Below, one piece after another: positions 41,001 through 49,536 of a DNA stretch of 64,000 nucleotides (the first letter of the stretch is position 1; every line of letters begins with the position of its first letter). Under the pieces are notes generated by a model, which was given only the letters and a program-made list of their open reading frames with translations, searched no databases and was not told the DNA's origin. The stretch comes from Formicarius rufipectus. Lineage: Eukaryota; Chordata; Aves; Passeriformes; Formicariidae. The stretch spans positions 124,001-188,000 of the forward strand of contig VXAU01001833.1 in assembly GCA_013399695.1 (NCBI GenBank), in the 5' to 3' direction. Both the position numbers and the translations under genes were made by a program.

Positions 41001-44000
41001 GCTCTTCATGCTCTTGAGCGCGTTGATGGACCAGAGGCACAGACACACCCTGACATTGCCACTACAGCCTTGGCGATCCTGCTCTGCCTGCAGAGAACTG
41101 CATCTCCCGTGATGGTGGGATTTTGGGAGAGATTTCTGTACTTATAGCTCAGGTTCAATATCACAACCGGGTCCAAGCTGGGTCCTACATTTCAGCAGAA
41201 AGTAACAGAAAATTAGGAGCTAAAAGCCTTTGCTGGCCTACAGGAAGGCTCAAAGAGGCTACAAAACCTCCTGCTTTGTAAGTAAATCCACACTGAAAAG
41301 CTGGGAAATAGAATTCGTATCTGCAGCTGCAGTGTCTCAGCAGTTCTCTGTCAGCCCCTTACCCACCCCAGGCGACGGCCCTGTTGTCACTACTTGTTTC
41401 TGCAAGCAAACCTCAGAGCACCCCACCTGCTTTGGGAACTCCCACAGAAATAAGGATAGCCGCACACGGAGGTCGGGCCACCGTACCCTGGAGCGAGTGA
41501 AGTGGTGGCAGGCAGTGCTTTGTTGAGAATTGTCAGTACAGACACAGCAAGAGCTGCTGCTGCTGCTGCTGGGAGAGCCTCCAGCATCCACACAGTGCGA
41601 CACAGCCCCTTCCACTCAATGCCCTTCCCTTCTGCAGCACGGCTGTAACACGGAGGGGCAGGGAATGTACTGCCACAGCCTGACCCCAACCCCAGCTGCA
41701 GCAGTTTGTCTGTCCATGTGACGCTCATATGCATGAGTAAGCTCTCTTCCCTTGGTTAGATGGGCACATAAAATTGTGGCTTTGCTTAAAACACAGGCTC
41801 CAGTGGCCGGGTAAGAAGAACTTGGAACAGATACTCAAAAATCACTACCCCTGTGCCATCTCCCTGAAATGCCTATCTTTTGTTGAGGCTGTCAGTGAAC
41901 AAAGAGGTGACTGGAAAAGAGATGGAAAAGGTGAGAGATGAGGGGGAGAGGTGAAAGTAGGAGATTACTGCTTAGCACTACACAATGTATTCACAGATAA
42001 CCCCGAGTCAATCCGGAGACGGTGGCCAAGACCCAGGGCCACCCAGGGCCAGGCTTTCCCTATTGAGAGCGTGCCTTTGCCCCACGCACCCTCGCAGACA
42101 TACTCCCACCTGCACTTGGCCTGAGGCATGGGCATGCCCAGCACGAACACACAGCCTCCACAGGGAAGCAAGAAGGGTCGGACCGCCCGGATAAAGGCAC
42201 GGCCGGCGTGGCTTTACCCGCCGTCTCACTCCATGCACAGTCGGCATCAGAGCCTGCCATGGAGCAAAGCTGGACTAGAACCAGGTACCTGCGCCCTTCA
42301 TGGCCTTTTCAAGCCATTTTTAAATGCTTGTATTTCAATCCTCCTGTTCAATTTCAATTGCACTGCACAGTAACTGAATTTCACATCCATCTTTCCTTGC
42401 ATTCACGGCCACTTTTATATTCTCTCAGGAAGAACTGAGTCTCAGCTAGTAAAGGGGCAGAAAGTATGATTCCCCTGGGCACCCCAGCGAACAGTGGCAT
42501 GCAGGCAACACCTGGGAGCAAGCCACACCTGCCCCTCAGATGAAAAAAATCAGCCATCTGGCTCCTCGAATCCCTGGACTTGAGGATCCAGCTGTGAGGC
42601 TAATCTAAGCAATACAATTTATTTTTCAATCAGCCTCCCGAGACGCTGCAGTCAAACACAGCCCAGGAGGGGCCGTGTCCGAAGGGCTTCTGCAGTAAGA
42701 ATGGAGAGACCTCGCTGCCAGAAACCTCACCACACTGTCCTTCCTCTGAGGGTCATTCCAGCGTCTTACTCTGAAGCACATGCCGAAGGGCTCCAGGTGT
42801 AAATCCTGCGCATTTTGTGCCCCCCCCCAGGCTGGAGCTGTCACCCTAGGATGCTGAGGAGCAACAGCAGTAGCCTAGCGAGATAGCTCTGCACCCCCGG
42901 CTGAGCACAGCTACACTGATGCGTTTCATACAACCCCCCATTACCTTTCCTCAGACCTCGACAACATTATCTTCGTTAAAACATTTTAAAATGTTCCTTT
43001 CCCGAGAAGGGAAAGCCTCAGATATTTATGGAGAGGAAGGGAAATGGTAACATTGCTTAAAAGGTATTTTTGGATGCATAAAATTAAAAAGGTCTGTTAC
43101 ATGAAAACAGGCTGTAACAAAAAACAATTAACGAGTATCACCTAAGAAACCTTATTTTTTCATTTCCCAGAATCACAGATCCCAGATTTCACATAATTCT
43201 GTGCAAATATCTTTCCTATGCCCTAACCAGACACATCACATGGATCACTGGACTGATCGACTTTGTTCCCGTGGACATCATCTATCTATTTATTCCAGTA
43301 TTTTACAGACGTTTTGAGAGGACCTAATCCATGCGTCAAAAACATACAGCTGGTCATTTCCACCTCCAAACGGTGAGGACTACATAGATCCCCCATAAGC
43401 TTTACCTGGATCTGTCTGTTCTGTTCTCAAAAGGTGACAAAATCCGTTTCCCCGCCCCGTTCCCAGTCACAAATAAGCCTTTTGTCTCTTTCAGCAATTG
43501 CTACAAATTTATTTTAAAGCAATTTCTCAGTAATAAAGTTCCCACTAAGAGCTCCCCGGACTCCATATTATTTCCCAATGACAGCCGTAATTGCGGCTCC
43601 GCTTTCTGCCCGCTCCGCCGCCGTTTGTTTAAGGTGGCCCCGGAGCAGAGTCGGGCGCTTCCCCACGTCTGCCCGAGCCCCACCACTGCCTCCCCGCCAC
43701 GGAGCCCACAGAGGGGCACAACTAACGGGGGTCCCAGGTGGGCAGGAGTCAACCTACCCCGGCTCTCCCAAATGGAAAACAACAACAAATAGCTATTAAA
43801 ATAATTCGGGCTTTGGTTTTATTGATTGAGCCTAAAGTTGAGACAAACCCGTCAAATATTCCTGTGCACGGTTCTGTTATATTCTCCTATTTTTATGTTT
43901 TGCAGGTAAGGGGGAGGGACAGCAAATGGCCGATCGGAGCACCCATTTACAGCATGTTTATTGTGATTTTGGCTGTTAAATGGGCCGGTCCCTGCTGCCC

Positions 44001-46410
44001 CACCTGCAGGGACGGCACGCTCGCCCCGCGCTCCCCCGGTCTGCAGGGAACGAGGGGTGAGATCCGGGGCATCACACGTGAAATGAATGAGAAGGAACAG
44101 CGGAAAGTGGCAAAGGTGGTGCAAAGGCTGCTCAGTGGGCACACTCGGCAACGCCGATGCACAGACGCATTAATTTTAAATCGGAAAGGGTGTGCGAGGC
44201 TTCACTGACAGCTACAGAGACTGGGCTGCTGGAGTGTTTTATCATTTTGGAAAACGATTTCTGTCTCCACTAGAAATTGCCTGGAACTGACAAAATACAG
44301 TTGCTGCTTCAATCTTTAACGTTTCAGGCTAAAATGAAATGGTGCTTTTGATCAATGTATAAGACCATACGGGGTAGAAAATGAGCATGGCTATTACCTG
44401 TTTTAATTGCATATTTCAGAGTTGTTCTGCAGTTCAATAAAATTTCTTCCAAGGTCTGTGGCTGGTCTGCCAATTCCCAGTTATATTCCTGGAGCAGCTC
44501 ATTTGGGTAATGAAAATCAATAACTTTTGTTGATCTATCAAAACTTTTCACCACATACTGAAGTAAAATGTCCACAACGTCTTGTAGGAAAGATATAGTT
44601 GTTATTTCTCCATTGCATGCCGGCAGAAGATCTGGGAACAGAGAAATTTAAAAGTTAACTTCATTTTACAACCACATACACAAATTTTGGACAAAGACTT
44701 CTCCCATTTATGTTTAGAAAATCTTTTCACTGTGTTCAATACAAAGAGTTTCACTTAAGAAGCAAATTGGTAAGGCTGTATTTTAAGGAATCTCCTGAGA
44801 GATAACACTTGGGATTTAATATCCTTTTTAAAATAGCAAATGTAGTCCACAGTATACTTCAGATCAATTTCTAAGACAGTGACAGAGAGCAGGCAAAAAA
44901 GAAAAAAAAAAAGGAAAACGAATCTCAGGAAAAATAAAGATTGTTCAACAAATGCTACAAGAAGAACCCAAAAAACTGCTGTTTGCCTTGCAATAAAATA
45001 CCTTCGTGGTGACTCTCCTATACGAGTAACTTGTTGATAATTTAATGCCTTTTTCTGAAGCAATGCTGCACAGTCTCTCGGTGTACACAAAGCTTTTGTT
45101 TAAGCACGATGGCTCAGTCAGAGCCGGACTGTAGTGGAAGCCCCTAATTTGGGGTGCCCGGGGCACGGTCAGGCGGGCAGCAGCACCAGTGGTTCTCCCG
45201 CGGCGGGGCCAGGCGGGCAGAACGTGTCCCGGGATGCCGAGCAAACGGGAAAGCTGCTGGCCAACGCACCTACCTCTGCGGGGAGCTGGGATCTACTCAG
45301 CAGCGGAGACGCTGCAAGGTCAGAAAAGATCAACTGCAAAAATACCTCCAACTAAATCAAATGAGCAAGAGAGCGCTCTTTCTCCCTCCTCCCCCCAAAC
45401 CTTAATTACATCGCAGGGTCTTCAAAGGGAAGGTCGCTGCTGTCAGTGCCCCTTAGAAAGATACAGGTTCCAGCACACAGGACTTTATTGCTTTGGTTTT
45501 TTTGGGGGGTTATTTTGTTGTTTGGGTGATTTTTCGGAAGATTTGCAAAATGCCCGGCGTCGGTGGGGCCGGAGTTGAGAGCGCAAAGCTCCGCCGCGCA
45601 CCGCCAGGCTCCTCCGCCTCCGCGCAGGGCGAGAGGCGATTTCCCGATCGAAGCCGTGGGGTTTTTTGTTACTTTTAGAGAAGCAGCGTGGTCCGGGAGC
45701 GCCGTTACCTGTTGAGTGCAGAAAGGCGTAATTCACCTCCGCTTTCTGGCAGATGCAGGGTTTTTTGTCGCAGGTACAGGCCAGCCGTGGCTCCGCCACC
45801 CCGGGGACTGCTGCCCTGGCGCCAGTTTCCACGGGCTTTTCGGCATCTCCGTAGAGCAGGGCTTGACGGCGACACGGACACACGGTCTCAGCACCGCGGC
45901 ACCAACCCCCGTCCCCTCGCCCCCCCGCCCCGGGGCAGGTCCCGCGGCGCTCCGCGGGCGCGCAGCCTCGCCCCCGCCGCAGGCTGCCGGGGCCTCCCTG
46001 CCCTTACCGCAGAGTTTGTTTCCGATCCCTCCCGTGAACTTCTGGGCAACCTGACACCAGGCTCTGGCTGCAAGAGAAAATGGAGCAGAGGGTCCGTGGG
46101 GACTGGCGCGGGCCGGGGGGCGTCCCGTCCGACGCCCGGCACCGCTGCCCAGGAACCCGCTGCCTCGCCGAGCTCAGCCGCGCTGGCCCGGGATGGAGCC
46201 GCCGTCGGTCCCCGCAGCCCGCACCGCTTCGTCCTGCCCGTGGAGCTGCCACAAAGGGGGCTCCGGCGACCGGGCAGCGCTGCCACGGCGGCTCCGCCGG
46301 GCCGGTCCCGCCCGGCTGCTCGGCGTCCCCCTACCTGTGCCGGGGCTTTCGGCGGCCGCGGAGCCCTCCTCAGTCCCGAAGGGCCAGAAGCCGGAGCCAG
46401 GGCTTGCCAT
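7896..46410 (-). CDS. GAD2: GAD2, glutamate decarboxylase 2 (GAD65), complete, 16 coding exons
   Basis: Converts L-glutamate to GABA and CO2 using pyridoxal phosphate (PLP). The GAD65 form is palmitoylated and sits on Golgi and synaptic-vesicle membranes of GABA neurons. Join on the minus strand: 46410-46335, 46067-46008, 45861-45709, 44631-44398, 39615-39525, 38705-38593, 34812-34697, 23425-23346, 20285-20231, 18842-18726, 17617-17553, 14193-14115, 12437-12288, 10527-10420, 8817-8728, 8069-7896. The total is 1,761 bases, 586 residues plus stop; human has 585. All introns are GT-AG and all phases agree. Visible residues: MASPGSGFW start, Cys30 and Cys45 (palmitoylation), HVD of the PLP site (Asp365), NPHK with Schiff-base Lys397, catalytic-loop Tyr426, and the C-terminal EEIERLGQDL. 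It is GAD2 rather than GAD1 because of the N-terminus and residues such as VAPVIKARMMEYGTTMVSYQ. The start context is GCGCCATGG, a good Kozak match. The upstream neighbour is MYO3A on the same strand. Confidence 0.97.
8096..8152. repeat. ATT/ATC-rich simple repeat
   Basis: Degenerate trinucleotide tract (GAT/ATT/ATC) in GAD2 intron 15, just upstream of the terminal exon's acceptor. Confidence 0.8.
8728..8817 (-). CDS. GAD2: GAD2 coding exon 15
   Basis: Encodes PQHTNVCFWYIPPSLRGVED and SEERTSRLNK (500-529). QHTNVCFWY is invariant in the family; the following acidic linker differs from human (RTLEDNEERMSRLSK). Acceptor is tgtttag|CC and donor AAG|gtaatc. Confidence 0.96.
10420..10527 (-). CDS. 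GAD2: GAD2 coding exon 14
   Basis: Encodes GTTGFEAHIDKCLELAEYLY and NKIKNREGYEMVFDGK (464-499), the start of the C-terminal domain. Acceptor is tgtaaag|GG and donor AAG|gtatgt, phase 0 on both sides. Confidence 0.96.
12288..12437 (-). CDS. GAD2: GAD2 coding exon 13 (catalytic loop)
   Basis: Encodes GLMQSCNQMHASYLFQQDKH, YDLSYDTGDKALQCGRHVDV and FKLWLMWRAK (414-463). Tyr426 in MHASYLFQ is the flexible catalytic-loop tyrosine. Loop mobility in GAD65 is known to promote cofactor loss and autoinactivation. Acceptor is tataag|GG and donor AAG|gtagga. Confidence 0.97.
14115..14193 (-). CDS. GAD2: GAD2 coding exon 12 (PLP lysine)
   Basis: Encodes the last base of Arg387 and ANSVTWNPHKMMGVPLQCSA, then LLVREE (388-413). 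Lys397 in NPHK forms the internal aldimine with PLP (Lys396 in human). Acceptor is gtcctag|G and donor GAG|gtatgt. Confidence 0.97.
17553..17617 (-). CDS. GAD2: GAD2 coding exon 11
   Basis: Encodes GAWGGGLLMSRKHKWKLNGIE (366-386) plus two bases of Arg387. Mammalian GAD65 reads VDAAWGGG across this junction; here the first codon is GGA, giving VDGAWGGG. Acceptor is ttccag|GG and donor AAAG|gtatga. Confidence 0.95.
18726..18842 (-). CDS. GAD2: GAD2 coding exon 10
   Basis: Encodes GFVPFLVSATAGTTVYGAFD and PLIAIADICKKYKIWMHVD (327-365). SATAGTTVYGAFD is a PLP-domain signature. The final Asp is the residue that contacts the cofactor pyridine nitrogen in group II decarboxylases. Acceptor is ttgcag|GG and donor GAT|gtaagt, phase 0 on both sides. 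Confidence 0.97.
20231..20285 (-). CDS. GAD2: GAD2 coding exon 9
   Basis: Encodes the last base of Arg308 and GKMIPSDLERRIVEAKQK (309-326). Two AGs lie close together at the acceptor (ccagag). The phase of exon 8 selects the first, because AG|A completes Arg and leaves GKM in frame. Donor is AAA|gtaagt. Confidence 0.94.
23346..23425 (-). CDS. GAD2: GAD2 coding exon 8
   Basis: Encodes SHFSVKKGAAALGIGTDSVI and LIRCDE (residues 282-307) plus two bases of Arg308. Human has SLKKG and LIKCDER; the two changes (V and R) are conservative. Acceptor is ttttcag|AG and donor AAAG|gtaagt. Confidence 0.96.
23426..34696 (-). other. GAD2: GAD2 intron 7 (11.3 kb)
   Basis: The longest intron. It contains the antisense CR1 at 31315-32900. 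No other element or exon recognised. Confidence 0.85.
31315..32900 (+). mobile_element. CR1 LINE, 5'-truncated, with decayed reverse transcriptase
   Basis: Plus-strand frame (to 31877) reads as the fingers/palm start of a CR1 ORF2 reverse transcriptase: PVSLTSVTSKTMENILLGDT and HSQHGFMRVKSCLSNLISF are recognisable. The continuation (31880-32800) is broken by stops and frameshifts into several frames. It ends at about 32900 with the TTCTATGATTCTAT terminus. It lies in GAD2 intron 7, antisense to the gene. It is a dead copy. Confidence 0.9.
34697..34812 (-). CDS. GAD2: GAD2 coding exon 7
   Basis: Encodes residues 243 (split Gly) to 281: GAISNMYAMLIARFKMFPEV, then KEKGMAAIPRLVAFTSEH. This is the start of the large PLP-binding domain; the FTSEH histidine belongs to the cofactor pocket in this fold. 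Acceptor is ctccag|GT and donor CAT|gtatgt. An 11.3 kb intron holding a CR1 fragment follows. Confidence 0.96.
35638..35775. repeat. CA/TA-rich simple repeat
   Basis: Alternating purine-pyrimidine tract of ACACAC and TATATA runs in GAD2 intron 6. Confidence 0.75.
38593..38705 (-). CDS. GAD2: GAD2 coding exon 6
   Basis: Encodes FTYEIAPVFVLLEYVTLRKM and REMVGWPGGCGDGIFSP (residues 206-242). Human GAD65 has Ser where this sequence has Cys (WPGGC). Acceptor is ttcag|G and donor CCTG|gtacat, which is weaker than the other donors but fixed by phase and homology. Confidence 0.95.
39525..39615 (-). CDS. GAD2: GAD2 coding exon 5
   Basis: Encodes HPRYFNQLSTGLDMVGLAAD and WLTSAANTN (residues 176-204), ending inside Met205 (AT|G). 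FNQLSTG and the following helix are near-invariant across vertebrate GADs and line the active-site region. Acceptor is gtgcag|GG and donor AT|gtaagt. Confidence 0.96.
41549..41571. repeat. (CTG)5-type short repeat
   Basis: Short GCTGCTGCTGCTGCTGCTG run in GAD2 intron 4. Too short to matter in itself, but a likely polymorphic site. Confidence 0.7.
44398..44631 (-). CDS. GAD2: GAD2 coding exon 4
   Basis: The largest exon, encoding residues 98-174. It starts LLPACNGE and includes VVKSFDRSTKVIDFHYPNEL and ELADQPQTLEEILLNCRTTL. This is the start of the ordered decarboxylase fold and its N-terminal domain. Acceptor is ttcccag|AT and donor ACAG|gtaata. Confidence 0.96.
45709..45861 (-). CDS. GAD2: GAD2 coding exon 3
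   Basis: Encodes residues 47-96, starting LLYGDAEKPVETG and containing the cysteine pairs in LACTCDKKPCICQK. This N-terminal region is the least conserved part of GAD65. Here it has its own Ala/Val/Pro-rich stretch between EKP and the cysteines. Acceptor is gtcaag|CC and donor G|gtaacg. Confidence 0.93.
46008..46067 (-). CDS. GAD2: GAD2 coding exon 2 (palmitoylation segment)
   Basis: Encodes Ala26 (split) to Cys45: RAWCQVAQKFTGGIGNKLC. Cys30 and Cys45 are the two palmitoylated cysteines of GAD65 and mark this as the membrane-targeted paralogue. Acceptor is ttgcag|CC and donor G|gtaagg, phase 1 on both sides. Confidence 0.95.
46335..46410 (-). CDS. GAD2: GAD2 coding exon 1
   Basis: Encodes residues 1-25 (MASPGSGFWPFG and following), ending one base into codon 26 at donor G|gtaggg. 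It lies in the CpG island. The first nine residues are identical to mammalian GAD65, which fixes the start. The frame stays open upstream without a stop, but only as GC-rich low-complexity translation. Confidence 0.95.
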
Positions 46411-49400
46411 GGCGCTGGCGGACCGGCGGGGCGGGCGAGGAGCGGCGAACTGCAGCCCAGGCGGCCTGAGCGAGTGTGCCTGAGTGTGAGTGTGCGGGTG
46501 TGTAAGTGCGCGCGTCTGCGCCAGGCGGCGGCAGGCGAAGGGGCGGGAGCGCCCCGGGCACGCGTGGGTGGGAGCGTCTTCCGTGGGCGCCCCCGGGGTG
46601 CGCTCCGCCGAGATGCCGCGGCCGCGCCCCGCAGGAGCCGCTGCCAGGGACGGGACGGACGGCGCCGCCGGGCCCGGAGGAGGGGTCCTTCGGGGCAGGC
46701 AGCGGCGGCGGAGGTGGCTGCTGTCGGGGTCGGGGCTGTCCGCACCTCGCACCGGAGGATCCGAGGGGCCGCGGTGGGGGAATGACAGCGCTCGGGGCAG
46801 AGCCGAGCTGCGGAGGCAATCTATGCTGGTGCCGCAGCTGTCTCGGGGGGCGAAGGCGAGCGAGGTGACCAGTGCTGTGTTCACCCCACCGACGGCACTG
46901 CAACCCCCGCGGCCGCAGCCCGATGGGGTGCGAGGAGAGGGCCGAGCCCTGCGGTGCCGCGGGGCGCTGAGCAGAGCCGAAGGATCGTTTCGCAGTTCTT
47001 GGCGCGGGAGACCATAGTGGTCCAACCTTGGGCCCCGAGGAGGAGGGTTGGGACTACGGGGCAGCGTCCTCAATCCTGTGAGGTGCGAAACGACGGGAAA
47101 TCCACACATACACATCCCTCGCCCCGGGGCACCCCCGCACGCGCCAGCCGGGTATTCCCAGGCAGCGGCGCCGAGCAGCGGGGCAGTCCCGGGGCGGGGA
47201 AGGGACAGCCCTCCCGAGCTTCGGCGGCCCCATTGGCCCTGCCCGCAGGGACCGGTCGGGCCCCTTCGGGCCGGGCCGTCGAGGAGAAGGATGTGGTGGA
47301 AGAGCCTGTGCGGAGGTGAGCGGCTCCCGCTGTGCCTCCGGCTCCCCGGCGGACTGAGGGGGCCTGCCGGGCGCTGCGGCTGCCTGGGGGCCGCCCTTGG
47401 CCCCCGCGCCGCTCCCGGGGTATCCTCGCAACCTCTCGGGTTGGGGCTCCTGGTGGAGCCGCCCTCCTCGCTCCAGCCCCGTGGTGGCAGCAGGGCTCAG
47501 AGGCGAGACTGGAAGAGCAGAAAAACAACCGCAGCCTTTCCCTCCACGACGTCGTTTCCGAAGCCAACCAAACCTCATTCTTCCCCCCAGCCGGGGCTGC
47601 GCGGGAGTCCTTCCGTGCCGCGGCTGCCTCTGCTCCGACACAGGAGGGATTCCAAGCCCCAGCCTCGGAGGGAGGCAGGCGGAACCACGCCAGGCCAGCA
47701 GCGGGCTGTGCCGAGAGCAGAGGTCATGCAGGGTCCCTGCGCTCCTCGCAGCCAGGCCCTGGGGCTCCCGCACTGTGTTCTGCGGGGGCACCTCCCCGCT
47801 TTCAGCAGGCACCGACGTGGTGATGAGGACTGTCCACCTGTGAGACCTCATAGAAATGTCTTGGTCTTTCAAAACACTGCCATGGTGGGAAATTAAAAAC
47901 CAGTCTAGGCTTCGTGTGAAATTATGGGTTTATTCCAGTTGCCGCATCACACTGGCTTTCACGTAGACAATAACTCAGCTTTCCACGGCCAGAGGCTGCT
48001 GTAAGCCCTTCCCTGCCTTGCTTGCTCGTGCCCCACTCCACAGTGTTCTGTCAGTTGTGGGTGTAATTCAGACACAGCCAACCATATCATTGTTTTGTGC
48101 ATTTTTATTTACCTTACTGTTATAATAATACATGAGAAAGCAACTTTAAAACAGATTTCAAAATTTAAACCATTTATAGCAAATTGTACATTGCAGCAAA
48201 TTTTAATCCAGTGTACAGCCTTATAACTAGTTGCAGATCAGGAAGCAATGGTTACCTGTCTCTGTGAAAAGAGCCAAATGTGATAGGGGAGGGCCAAACC
48301 TCAGCCCCTGTGGCTGGCTGCTGCCACCAGTCGTCACGTTTCGGGGAGCTACAGAAGGGAGCAGGATCAGGACTTTATGCTGGCATCATGAAATTTGCTT
48401 TCTCTCGCGTTGCAGCTGGGAACATGCAATTATGAATCCTGAAAGGAAGCGCTGCAATTATCTGTGTGGTTTCTGTGAAAGAAAGTCTTTTGAATAAAGA
48501 ATCGAGGGGAATTTGAACACTGTGGCTATTGCTTTTATTTCCACTAAACTTCTAGTGGAACTGATTAAGAATGATCATTACATTTCAGCAGCAATCAACC
48601 AGAGAGTGTATTTCTATTCTTGCTTGGCACCCCAGAGATTAAGATTTCTAAAAATCTAATGCAAATGAGAACAAAGCAAATACGATTTAAAAGTTCATCA
48701 CTTCGTCACAAAGCTCAGAGGCAGAGGAGAGGGCTGAATATACTTCCCACAAATGGACATCTTCAACATAAAGATTATACATACTATATTGACCTTTAAA
48801 ACTAGCCACTAGCTTTACAGCAAAGTCAATAATGAAATAAACTGCCGTAGCGTGCTATCCAATTAATAATTTATGCTATTTTTTTAGAGGGACACTTGCC
48901 ACAAACAAGAAATCCCAAAATTTAGGCATTGTAAACTAAAATGAGCAGAAATTCCCCTATGGTGCTCTTGTAATTTTTTTTTTCATGTAAAACAATTAAT
49001 TAGAAACAATAACTAAGGTTTTCTGAAGGTGCATATGGGAATTTGAAAGCTTACCTAGAGAGTTATAAAGTAAATGATTATTTTAATTGGATGACACTGA
49101 TGAAATGAAAAAAAAAAGAAAAATGTACTAACAAAAGGAAACTAGATTTAAGCTGCTTAATGTCTAATAATTTTAGGATGGTGCCCAAAAGAAAGCTGAT
49201 TTTGTTATTAGGGTTTTTAAAGGATATGATATGTGACTGATAGTGTCCCTTTGCAATGGTGTTGAACTGTAAACCACAGTAATTCAAATTCACATGAACA
49301 CACACACGTTGTAAACTTGAAACATTGAAGATTTTAAAAAAAAAAAAGGAAGCACATAGTATAAAATGATAAAAAAAAAAAGCTAATAAAAACCAAATGG

Positions 49401-49421
49401 CAGCAGGAACAGCAGCAGCAG
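46411..49421. other. Intergenic region between MYO3A and GAD2
   Basis: About 3.0 kb separates the MYO3A stop from the GAD2 ATG. The GAD2-proximal part is CpG island. The distal part (about 47900-49421) is AT-rich and should contain the MYO3A 3' UTR. Minus-strand AATAAA signals read at 48539-48534 and 48109-48104. No further coding exon was recognised on either strand. Confidence 0.6.
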
Positions 49422-49536
49422 CTAGAACTGCTGGATAAGGCGCCGGCGCTGTGAGGTCTTCCGCAGCAGTCGTCTGTAGTCATAGGGATTATCTTCGGCT
49501 TTACTCTCTTCCAGGGGTCTTTCTGCAATCCTCGAC
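49422..49536 (-). CDS. MYO3A: MYO3A last coding exon
   Basis: Encodes SRIAERPLEESKAEDNPYDY and RRLLRKTSQRRRLIQQF, then TAG at 49424-49422. The basic end is the tail homology II segment, which in class III myosins contributes actin binding and tip localisation. Acceptor is ccctag|G; the single leading G completes an Arg codon split with the previous exon (AG|G). Confidence 0.9.

Larger units (their letters stand above)
34813..44397 (-). other. GAD2: GAD2 introns 6, 5 and 4 (between listed exons)
   Basis: Introns 34813-38592, 38706-39524 and 39616-44397. A single ambiguous base N lies at 35017. The stretches 36900-37400 and 40600-42300 are more GC-rich than the rest but show no spliced coding pattern. 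Confidence 0.8.
44632..46334 (-). other. GAD2: GAD2 introns 3, 2 and 1 (between listed exons)
   Basis: Introns 44632-45708, 45862-46007 and 46068-46334. The last two are short and wholly CpG-rich. Confidence 0.85.
45540..47820. promoter_or_regulatory. GAD2: CpG island over GAD2 promoter and exons 1-3
   Basis: Very GC- and CpG-rich, unlike the AT-rich DNA on both sides. It covers GAD2 exons 1-3 and about 1.4 kb upstream of the ATG. No TATA box is evident just upstream of the start. Sp1-type GC boxes (GGGGCGGG or close) occur near 46428-46436, 46539-46547 and 47191-47199. A CCAAT box reads on the minus strand at 47236-47232. Long open frames on both strands here come from high GC and are not genes. 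The transcription start cannot be fixed from sequence alone. Confidence 0.85.

Noticed and set aside
42028..42052. Tandem ACCCAGGGCC repeat
   Set aside because: Two short units only, with no sign of a larger array.
43738..44208. A 156-codon plus-strand frame
   Set aside because: It lies in GAD2 intron 4, has no family resemblance, and its composition is typical of chance frames in moderately GC-rich DNA.
7896..46410. GAD1 (GAD67) as the identity
   Set aside because: The N-terminus MASPGSGFW, the two palmitoylation cysteines and residues such as VAPVIKARMMEYGTTMVSYQ are GAD65-type. The MYO3A neighbour also fits GAD2.
45688..46785. A 365-codon open frame on the plus strand
   Set aside because: It lies wholly in the CpG island, antisense to GAD2 exons 1-3. 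Its composition (Arg, Ala, Gly, Pro) is what GC-rich DNA gives in any frame. No family match and no splice pattern.
47048..47896. Long overlapping frames on both strands upstream of GAD2, including one starting MWWKSL at about 47291
   Set aside because: Same GC-rich artefact; Pro/Arg/Ala-rich with no recognisable domain.
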